DNA of 64,000 bases, taken from Paralithodes platypus. Taxonomy: Eukaryota; Arthropoda; Malacostraca; Decapoda; Lithodidae. The notes under the pieces are model-generated. The model ran no database searches and was not told the DNA's origin. It saw only the letters and a program-made list of their open reading frames with translations. The position numbers and the translations under genes are program-made. The stretch covers positions 20,169,682-20,233,681 of the forward strand of contig CM064538.1 of assembly GCA_032716605.1 (NCBI GenBank), in the 5' to 3' direction. Below, one piece after another: positions 43,936 through 53,587 of this stretch. Each line of letters opens with the position of its first letter. Positions within the stretch are counted from its first letter, which is position 1.

Positions 43936-44192
43936 CCGCTACCACAAATTGCAATATAATAATATGTCTGCATACCTTTTTACCCATGGCCGGATTTTTT
44001 GTTCTTTCTTTTTTTCCCAAGATCTTAGATTGAGCGTAGACTACTAATTGTTCTCCTTTCGTTCTATCCTATCAGAATTTCCATGTCAGTTTGTCCATAG
44101 TGCTTGGTATATTTTTCCAGCTCTTTCCACGCCAGCGAAAGTTAGAGGGAGTGGTGGGTGGGGAGGAGCCTTCTGCTTTACTATCCTTTTCT
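43936..44192. other. Spacer collinear with 18640-18880
   Basis: No gene recognised. Confidence 0.5.
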
Positions 44193-45944
44193 TGTTTTTG
44201 TGGGGCTACTTATTAATTTATTTATTTAATTTTGAGTTTCCTGGTTAGACCGTCATCAAGCATAAAATAATACCCCCTATACCCCCTATACCCCCCTATA
44301 CCCCCTATACCTCCTATACCTCCTATACCACCTATACCTCCTATACCTCCTATACCACCTATACCTCCTATACCACCTATACCTCCTATACCACCTATAC
44401 CACCTATACCTCCTATACCACCTATACCTCCTATACCACCTATACCTCCTATACCTCCTATACCTCCTATACCACCTATACCTCCTATACCACCTATACC
44501 TCCTATACCACCTATACCTCCTATACCACCTATACCTCCTATACCACCTATACCTCCTATACCACCTATACCACCTATACCTCCTATACCACCTATACCA
44601 CCTATACCTCCTATACCACCTATACCTCCTATACCACCTATACCTCCTATACCTCCTATACCACCTATACCTCCTATACCACCTATACCTCCTATACCAC
44701 CTATACCTCCTATACCACCTATACCCCCCTATACCCCCTATGCCACCTATACCTCCTATACCACCTATACCTCCTATACCACCTATACCTCCTATACCTC
44801 CTATACCTCCTATACCACCTATACCTCCTATGCCTCCTATACCTCCTATACCTCCTATACCCCCCTATACCCCCTATACCCCCCTATACCTCCTATACCC
44901 CCTATACCTCCTATACCCCCTATACCCCCCTATACCCCCTATACCTCCTATACCCCCTATACCTCCTATACCCCCCTATACCTCCTATACCCCCTATACC
45001 TCCTATACCCCCCTATACCTCCTATACCCCCTATACCCTCCTATACCACCTATACCACCTATACCTCCTATACCTCCTATACCTCCTATACCTCCTATGC
45101 CTCCTATACCTCCTATACCTCCTATACCACCTATACCTCCTATACCCCTTATACCACCTATACCTCCTATACCACCTATACCACCTATACCTCCTATACC
45201 TCCTATACCACCTATACCTCCTATACCTCCTATACCACCTATACCTCCTATACCTCCTATACCTCCAATACCTCCAATACCTCCAATACCTCCTATACCT
45301 CCAATACCTCCTATACCTCCTATACCTCCAATACCTCCAATACCTCCAATACCTCCTATACCTCCTATACCTCCTTCTATACCTCCTTCTATACCTCCTT
45401 CTATACCTCCTCCTATACCTCCTTCTATACCTCCTCCTATACCTCCTTCTATACCACCTATACCCCCATACCCCCTATACCCCCCTATACCTCCTATACC
45501 CCCTATATACCCCCTATACCTCCTCTCCCCTATACCCCCTATCCCCCCTATACCCCCTATACCTCCTATACCCCCTATACCCCCCTATACCCCCTATACC
45601 CCCTATACCTCCTATACCCCCTATACCCCCTTTCAAGATATATTTGTACAATTTTTGGTAGAAAAATGTCCCGGCCGAAGGCCTGTTCCTTAAAAATTAC
45701 AGTCTCGCTATCGCTCTACTTGAAAAAATGTACACCTAAACGACATGAAAGGTCTTAATATTGACAAAGTAATGGGGCGAAAGGTTTCAAAATCGCCAAA
45801 CTAGTGAACGAACGTCTAAAAATAGCAAAATTAATAGGTCTAAACATGAAGGAGAAGGGGGTCCATAAAAACATGAAGGACAAGGGGGTCCATAAAAACA
45901 TGAAGGAGAAGGGGGTCCATAAAAAGCGAGTACTACCCCCTTAA
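44193..45944 (-). mobile_element. Family-2 MITE inflated by an internal 9-bp satellite
   Basis: CATCAAGCATAAAATAATAC on one side and CAAGATATATTTGTAC, GGCCGAAGGCC, CATGAAGGAGAAGGGGGTCC and CCCCCTTAA on the other are the two halves of a family-2 MITE. The left-block empty site is TTAA 18878-18881. Near the right end a ~27-bp unit (ACATGAAGGAGAAGGGGGTC + CATAAAA) is triplicated (45848-45920). Confidence 0.85.
44270..45637. repeat. 9-bp satellite CCTATACCT/CCTATACCA
   Basis: About 150 units with CCCCTATAC, CCAATACCT and CCTTCTATA variants grouped in blocks. The founding sequence appears to be the MITE's own CCCCCTAGACC block. The Ile/Pro-rich 317-codon open frame is a repeat artefact. Confidence 0.95.
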
Positions 45945-46029
45945 CCTAGTAGTTAGTAGCTTAGCAGTGTAGATATCCAGACTGTCTGTTTTTGTACTTC
46001 CTTTGCATGTCTTTGTATTCCTTTGTATC

Positions 46030-46031
46030 TC

Positions 46032-46064
<33 letters not shown>

Positions 46065-46220
46065 GCTCTACCACATACCCTACTCATATCATCTACCTCA
46101 GACACTAATAAATCTGGTCCCCCTCTCTCTACTTCCCCCCCCCCCCCCCTCCCCACACAATCTGGTCCCCCTCTCTCTACTTCCCCCCCCCCCCCCCTCC
46201 CCACACAATCTGGTCCCCCT
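46030..46220. repeat. C-run/(AC)n repeat, right paralogue
   Basis: Three units of C-run + ACAC or CCACACAA + TCTGGTCCCCCTCTCTCTAC. The left block has more units. Confidence 0.85.
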
Positions 46221-46456
46221 CTCTCTACTTCCAAGTCCCTGTTCAAAATCGGAATTTGTTTTCGTGGGAAACAAGTTCGAAGGATTTTCGAACTTACTTC
46301 CGAATTTCGAATTTAATACCGAGTGGATATTTTCGAACATAATTCCAATTAGCACTTTTCAAACATAATTCAAACTAGAACATTTCGAACTAAATTCCAA
46401 CCACTTAGTTTTTGGCCTTTTCGAACTTACTGACGTTTACTTGGAAAGAAATTCGA

Positions 46457-47546
46457 ACACGTACCTGTTTCATACCCTGCACTATCAACACGTACCTGTT
46501 TCATACCCTGCACTATCAACACGTACCTGTTGCATACCCTGCACTATCAACACGTACCTGTTTCACACCCTGCACTATCAACACGTACCTGTTTCACACC
46601 CTGCACTATCAACACGTACCTGTTTCACACCCTGCACTATCAACACGTACCTGTTTCACACCCTGCACTATCAACACGTGCCTGTTTCACACCCTGCACT
46701 ATCAACACGTACCTGTTTCACACCCTGCACTATCAACACGTACCTGTTTCACACCCTGCACTATCAACACGTACCTGTTTCACACCCTGCACTATCAACA
46801 CGTACCTGTTTCACACCCTGCACTATCAACACGTACCTGTTTCACACCCTGCACTATCAACACGTACCTGTTTCACACCCTGCACTATCAACACGTACCT
46901 GTTTCACACCCTGCACTATCAACACATACCTGTTTCACACCCTGCACTATCAACACGTACCTGTTTCATACCCTGCACTATCAACACGTACCTGTTTCAG
47001 ACCCTGCACTATCAACACGTACCTGTTTCACACCCTGCACTATCAACACGTACCTGTTTCATACCCTGCACTATCAACACGTACCTGTTTGACCCTGCAC
47101 TATCAACACGTACCTGTTTCATACCCTGCACTATCAACACGTACCTGTTTCACACCCTGCACTATCAACACATACCTGTTTCATACCCTGCACTATCAAC
47201 ACGTACCTGTTTCATACCCTGCACTATCAACACGTACCTGTTTGACACCCTGCACTATCAACACGTACCTGTTTCATACCCTGCACTATCAACACGTACC
47301 TGTTTCACACCCTGCACTATCAACACGTACCTGTTTCACACCCTGCACTATCAACACGTACCTGTTTTACACCCTGCACTATCAACACGTACCTGTTTCA
47401 CACCCTGCACTATCAACACGTACCTGTTTCACACCCTGCACTATCAACACGTACCTGTTGCATACCCTGCACTATCAACACGTACCTGTTGCATACCCTG
47501 CACTATCAACACGTACCTGTTGCATACCCTGCACTATCAACACGTA
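46457..47546. repeat. 31-bp minisatellite
   Basis: About 35 copies of CACGTACCTGTTTCACACCC + TGCACTATCAA, with TTTCATA/TTGCATA variants grouped at the two ends. The left block has one copy (19621-19652). Open in all three forward frames (up to 404 codons) because of the period; not a gene. Confidence 0.95.
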
Positions 47547-47720
47547 TGCCCTACTTATTACCACCTACGTATTTCCAACTAAATTGTATAATATTACATA
47601 CGACTCTATTTTCAAGTCCCTGTTCAAAATCGGAAAATTGGTTCGTGGGAAATAAGTTCGCAGGTTTTCCAACCTAATTCCACGTACCTATCTACCAAAA
47701 ACTAGCACGAACTTATTGTA

Positions 47721-47931
47721 CGGTCGTGCTAATAAGTCATGTCTCAGCTGTCATTACGTTTGGCTTGCTCTGTGGTGTATTAATGTCTGTCAGATGTTGA
47801 ATAGGGTGGGTAAGTGTAGGAATATGTTTATATATTTCACTCGATATGAATAAATGAAGCTTAGATGTTGCTGATACCAATTATTGATCAACACATACTT
47901 GGTGCTGAGACATCACTTATTAGCGCGACTG
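47721..47931 (+). mobile_element. TA-flanked MITE, complete copy
   Basis: CGGTCGTGCTAATAAGTCATG...CACTTATTAGCGCGACTG between TA dinucleotides. Paralogue of 20212-20422. Confidence 0.85.
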
Positions 47932-47954
47932 TACATGTACCCGGTACCACTTTC

Positions 47955-48470
47955 CCCCTCATCATCTCCCTCCCTTTCCTCCCTCCTCCTCCTCATCATC
48001 TCCCTCCCTTTCACTCCCTCCTCCTCCTCATCATCTCCCTCCTTCCTCCTCCTCATCATCTCCCTCCCTTTCCTCCCTCCTCCTCCTCATCATCTCCCTC
48101 CCTTTCACTCCCTCCTCCTCCTCATCATCTCCCTCCTTCCTCCTCCTCATCATCTCCCTCCCTTTCCTCCCTCCTCCTCCTCATCATCTCCCTCCCTTTC
48201 ACTCCCTCCTCCTCCTCATCATCTCCCTCCTTCCTCCTCCTCATCATCTCCCTCCCTTTCCTCCCTCCTCCTCCTCATCATCTCCCTCCCTTTCCTCCCT
48301 CCTCCTCCTCATCATCTCCCTCCCTTTCACTCCCTCCTCCTCCTCATCATCTCCCTCCCTTTCACTCCCTCCTCCTCCTCCTCCTCATCTCTCTCCCTTT
48401 CACTCCCTCCTCCTCCTCATCATCTCCCTCCCTTTCACTCCCTCCTCCTCCTCATCATCTCGCTCACTCA
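47955..48470. repeat. ~35-bp pyrimidine minisatellite, right paralogue
   Basis: About 14 units, with a higher-order pattern of long (TTTCACTCCC) and short (TTCCTCC) units. Ser/Pro/Leu frames are spurious. Confidence 0.9.
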
Positions 48471-48540
48471 AAAATCTGGACCCCATTTACCGGACTTTGC
48501 AATACCCCGTCAAAGCAATTAACTTATCATTCCCAGTTTA

Positions 48541-49389
48541 CTAGACCAACGCTTCACCGTGCTCTTTTTCCATGTAACATACCTGCAGCAGAGAGCACCT
48601 GAGAAGTGAATAGGTATTCAGGCCAGGTAGGGGAAAATTATCTCATCCCCCTCCCTGAGATCTGAATGCTTACAGGCTTCTACAGGTGCCATCTGGCCTG
48701 ACTTCTGATATCAACAGCTAATCCCGAGTGTGAACTTTCAGAAGACCTAGACTGCTCCCAAGCTCTAGGACCTTGAATGCTCTCAAGCTTCTTGGAGACT
48801 CATTAGTCCAAGTTAGTATTAATCGGACGCTTGCATAACCGTGGCCTGGTTTTCAGGTTCCCTTTAACGTAATACATTCTATTCCAGTTGCCTATTAAAA
48901 CCCCAACACTCTATCCATAAAGTAAATACTTCCACTATAGTTATATTTTACCATGTCTGTCTAATCACTAGGCTAAGTTACCCGGCTTCTGCATAACTAT
49001 AAGGGAAAAAACTCTGCCATACACACACCTACACTAGCTTCTAGCTAGGGCTTTCCCCAACACATCCTGATTTTCATTGATAGTATTCACCATTATTTAC
49101 ATCTATATACATGTAGTATGTGTTGTAATATACAGTATATATATATCCTAAATATGTTGTATGTTTATGACTATTGTTTATTGTATTATTGTTACCATTA
49201 TTCATGATTCTTATTGGTGATGCATTTACCTTGTATAAATAAACCTTCAAATGTACCTTGCTAAACTTATTTAAATAATACAACTTGTACACCTGGCTCT
49301 TGTATCCTCTCAACACCTCCCCCTCGGTAAAACGAACAGGTGACAGATAGTTTGACAGTGCGGCTACTCCTGGTGGTAGTCAGCATCTT
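48541..49389. other. Unassigned DNA, inverted match of 12230-13071
   Basis: No gene. Small substitutions relative to the left arm, for example in the open frame at 49074-49316, which is shorter here. Confidence 0.5.
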
Positions 49390-49390
49390 A

Positions 49391-49456
<66 letters not shown>
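49390..49456. repeat. (AAT)n microsatellite
   Basis: Right-arm counterpart of 12129-12229, about a third shorter. Confidence 0.95.
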
Positions 49457-49457
<1 letters not shown>

Positions 49458-49589
49458 GGAGCAGACTTAGTAGAGTAATACTGACATGATAATTAAGCTA
49501 ACGAGTTTACTAGGCATTGCTTTCACTGGTAAATGAGGGCCAGAATTTGTTTAATTGAGGGAGTGATTAGGGGATAGGGGAGATAAAAG

Positions 49590-50990
49590 GATGAATAGGA
49601 AAATTAATAATAAAGATGGTAAACAAAGAAGTGGAAGATATATTGGAAAGGAAAATGAAATAATAGGGATGATAAAATAAGATAACATTAGTGAAAGAGA
49701 TAAAGGAAAATGAATAATAGGGATGGGAAACTAAGATAATATTTGTAGAAGAGATAAAGTATGGAAAGGAAAACGAAAAAGAGGGATGGGAAACTTAAAG
49801 ATAATATTGGTGTAAGAGATAAAGTATGGAAAAGAAAATGGATAATAGGGATGGGAAACTAAGATATCATTAGTGGAAAATATAAAGTATGGAAAGGAAA
49901 CTAAGATAATATTTGTGGAAGAGATAATGGAAAGGAAAATAGGAATGGGAAACTAAGATAATATTGGTGGAAAAGATAAAGTATGGAAAAGAAAATAGAT
50001 AATAGGGATGGAAAAGAAAGGTAATATTAGAGGAAGAGAAAATGGAAAGGAAAATGAAAAATAGGAATGGGTAACTAAGATAATATTGGTGGAAAAGATA
50101 AAATATGGAAAAGAAAATAGATAATAGGGATGGAAAAGAAAGATAAAACTGATGGAAGAGATAATGGAAAAGAAAAAGCATAATAGGAATGCAAAACTAA
50201 GAATACTAGTGGAAGAGATAATGGAAAGGAAAATGGATAATAGGGATGGGAAACTAAGATAATACTGATGGAAAAGATACAGTATGGGAAGGAAAATTAA
50301 ATAATAAGGATGGGAAACTAAGATAATATTGATGGAAAAGATAATGTATGAAAAGGCAAATGGATAACAGGGATGGAAAACTAAGATAATACTAGTGGAA
50401 GAGATAACGGAAAGGAAAGGAAAAACAGGGATGGAAAACTAAGCTAATATTAGTGAATGAGCTAATGGAAATGAAAATGGATAATAGGGATGGGAAACTA
50501 AGCTAATATTAGTGAATGAGCTAATGGAAATGAAAATGGATAATAGGGATGGGAAACTAAGCTAATATTGGTGTAAAAGATAATGTATGGAAAGAAAAAT
50601 GGATAGTAGGGATGGGAAAGTAAGATAACATTAGAGGAAGATATAATGGAAAAGAAATGAATAATAGGGATGGGAAACTAAGATAATATTACTGATGGAA
50701 GAGATTATAGAAAGGAATATGAGCAATACTGATTGGAAACTTAATGATATTACTGGTGCAAATTAATCTAGAAACGGGATTTAATGGGTGTGATTTTTAA
50801 GTTTGATGAAAGTCTAGGGAGGAAACTAAAAAATGAATAATAGGCATGGGAAACTAAAATAATATTAGTGGATGGGGGAGAAAGGAATAGGGAGAAAATA
50901 TGGAAAGGAAAATGAATAATTGGGATGGGAAGCTAAAGAAAATATATTAGTGGATGGGGTAGAAGGATGGAGAGGATAATGGCAAATATT
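49590..50990. repeat. Degenerate ~59-bp minisatellite, right arm
   Basis: Inverted counterpart of 10535-11990, with unit-number differences (for example missing units near 49900). Confidence 0.85.
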
Positions 50991-51335
50991 GATGGGAAAC
51001 TCAACCCCTTCAGCACCATGACGTAATTGGCATCCTATTCTGGTTACCATTAGACGATTTTCTTTAGCATATATTCAATTTCTAGGACGCTTAGGGGTAA
51101 ATACTATCTCACTAAACCCTCTTAGTAACATAGGTCCTTGTTAAACGGCATACAATCATCTAATTTTAGCCATTCAACCTCTACGACTCAAATGGGTAAG
51201 TACGATCTCAACAAACCCTCTTAAGGGGGGAGGGGGGGGGGGGGTTCTGGCCCCCCTTCTAATCTATTTCTAGGACGTTAAGGGGTAAATACGATCTCAC
51301 TAAACCCACTGAATAACATACAATAGGTCTTTCCC
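50991..51335. other. Unassigned segment, counterpart of 10164-10520
   Basis: No gene. G-run near 51228. Confidence 0.5.
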
Positions 51336-51516
51336 TTAAGGGGGTCACCTGCTTTTTCTCCATATAAGGCTGGCCCGCTATCGCTCGCCAGGAAAATATC
51401 GACACCTGGATAGGGATAAACGTCTTAAAACAGTAGGCTGAATGGGGCCGAATAGATACAAGTCAGAGCAAGGGAAGAGAGAAAAGGAGAGAAAAAAGCA
51501 GGTCACCCCCCCTTAA
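51336..51516 (-). mobile_element. Short family-1 MITE, right arm
   Basis: Counterpart of 9984-10163 with TTAA at both ends. Confidence 0.8.
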
Positions 51517-51584
51517 ACTACATAAAACCATCTAACTTTGCCAGAATAAAAGGTAAAAAAAAAAAAAAAAAAAAAAACATACAT

Positions 51585-51809
51585 AATTGACCACTTGCGA
51601 GTTTCAGGCTATAAGGAAGTTGGAGCCGTGATATTAAAGAGAAATGCAGTAATAATGTGAGTTTCTGATGGATAAAAGTATGATCAATTTGGTTTTATGT
51701 ATTTATACTGTATATGCATTATGACCATACTTTAGCTGATTAATCTGTTAAATATTGATGGCCACGGCTCCAACTTCCTTGTAGACCAAAACTCGCAAGT
51801 GGTCAATTG
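51585..51809. mobile_element. Foldback MITE (CACTTGCGAGTTT family), right arm
   Basis: AATTGACCACTTGCGAGTTT...AACTCGCAAGTGGTCAATT inverted ends. Counterpart of 9704-9927. Confidence 0.8.
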
Positions 51810-51975
51810 AAAGGGAACCAATTAAACAGGATGGAAACCATTGATGGAATGGAGAACACAAAATAATATAGAAACGGAAAAAAAACAAAAAAGTTAAAAT
51901 CGTGAATGAAACGCTAATTGTTTTTCGGGCCTTTGTTTTCGGGGGGGGGGGGGTAATTGGGGTCCAGATTTTCTA

Positions 51976-52358
51976 TTAAGGGAGCCCACCTCGCTTTGTT
52001 TTCTCTTTCTCTCCCTCTCTCTTTGGCTAGTATCCATTCTGCCCCATTCAGCCTACTGTTTTAAGACGTTTACCCCCATCCAGGTGTCAATATTTTCCTG
52101 GCGAGCGGTAGCGAGCCAGCATATATATATATTTTTGTTTTGACAGTTAGCTGAATTTGTACAATTTTCGATAGAAAAATTTCTGAAGCCGGATTTCTCC
52201 ATACAATGATGGCTCGCTTTCGCTCGCCAGGAAGAAATCGACACCTGGATGGGGATAAATGTCTTAAAACAGATGGCTGAATTAGGCAAAATGGATACAA
52301 GCCAGGGAAAGAGAAAAAAGGAGAGAAAGATAAAACAAAAAACGGTGACCCCCCTTAA
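51976..52358 (-). mobile_element. Family-1 MITE, right arm
   Basis: TTAAGGGAGCCCACCTCGC to GGTGACCCCCCTTAA. Counterpart of 9171-9550. Confidence 0.8.
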
Positions 52359-52403
52359 CTGGTTGGGGTAGGGGTGGGGGGGATACGTTGGAGAAAAGGC
52401 GAT

Positions 52404-52850
52404 TTTTTTTATATTTTTTTTTTTTTTGTTATGTGAATGAGGGAGACAAAGGGCAGAACTGCCTGTAACGAGTGCCTCCCCTAGAGTTGAAAGAGTGACG
52501 GGGCCAAAATCAAGGGACGCTCAAGCCAAAATGACTGGACACGGAGTTTGAAGCAATTTAAGTCATAGGAAGAGGGAAAGACTGATCCTGGGAGAGCGTT
52601 CCAAAGCTCAGCAGTTGAATAGAAGAAAGACTGAGAATAACGTTTCACTCTTGGGTTGGAGAGTTGCACAGAGTAGGGGTGGGATTGTGTTGCAAGATGG
52701 GTACCACATACCCTACGTAGAGGAGGTGGTATACACTGGGAGAACTCTGAAGAGCACTGATTATTGTAGTAGCGATAGATAAACGGGAGATGGAGGAAAA
52801 GCGAATGGCATGGGAAAAATAATGACAATAAAGAGAAGGAAGAGGGAGAT
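52404..52850 (-). pseudogene. LINE 3' end, right arm
   Basis: Minus-strand counterpart of 8690-9126: the same RT C-terminal frame (PPLRRVCGTHLATQSHPYSV; AELWNALPG), with a small deletion after KLRVQ and a T-run for the tail. Confidence 0.7.
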
Positions 52851-53191
52851 TAACCCTTTCACGCTTTTATGACGCAGAGGTTGCCAGATTAGCAATAAGA
52901 AAAAGAGTTCTCTCACTCTTATAATTACCTATCCAAATTAGTTTTCTGCCCACAGCTAACTCAAAGACAACTGCAGAGGTTGAAGTAACTGAACTAAAGG
53001 TTTCTAAATACCCCTGATGGTAACAAAGGCTTTAAAGTATCCCCAATAGGCTCAAAATCGCGTCATATGTCGGAGAGGGTTACGGAGACATTTTCTGTAT
53101 CCCTTTCTCCCTCATGTTTGGCCCCATTAGTTTTGAGATTTTAAGGCATTCGCTTCATTAGTTTGGTGATTTTAAGACGTTTCGTGCCATT
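52851..53191. other. Spacer and family-2 MITE part, right arm
   Basis: Counterpart of 8340-8689. Ends with the ATT (AAT complement) target copy at 53189-53191. Confidence 0.6.
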
Positions 53192-53555
53192 TAGTATATG
53201 GTGTTATGTAATTTCGTGGAAATTTCATATAGATTTTTGCCAATGTGTTTTTTTTTAATGATTATGACCCATTACCTACAAAAATCGTGTTTGGCATTTT
53301 TATGGATGCCATCTTGGAATAATGGCGGCCATCTTGAATTTTCGGCATAAAATATGGATATTTTGCCCATCTGTGCAAATTCTAAGCCCTTTATACATTA
53401 TATTCTGTTCAATTATTAACACAAATGATGACTAAGATGTTTGTATTATGAAATAAAGTCATGGCATTCAATATTTTGAATGACAGGACATATACAGACC
53501 TCTAAATCCAAGATGGCGGCTAATTTTACGAGAATTTGTTCATTTACTTTTTTGT

Positions 53556-53584
53556 TTTTCTAATTGTTTTATCTTTGTTCACAG
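53556..53584 (+). promoter_or_regulatory. Candidate 3' splice site upstream of ATG
   Basis: TTGTTTTATCTTTGTTCACAG ends three bases before ATG 53588, as in the left copy. Confidence 0.45.
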
Positions 53585-53587
53585 AAC

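Noticed and set aside
44740..45693. 317-codon Pro/Ile-rich frame
   Set aside because: A 9-bp period fixes the codons; it is satellite DNA inside a MITE.
46441..47655. 404-codon open frame (and overlapping 226- and 350-codon frames)
   Set aside because: All three forward frames are open because the 31-bp unit has no stop. It is a minisatellite, absent as an array from the paralogue at 19.6 kb.
47865..48602. Ser/Pro/Leu-rich frames (also 20356-21030)
   Set aside because: Pyrimidine minisatellite; both strands and paralogues vary in unit number.
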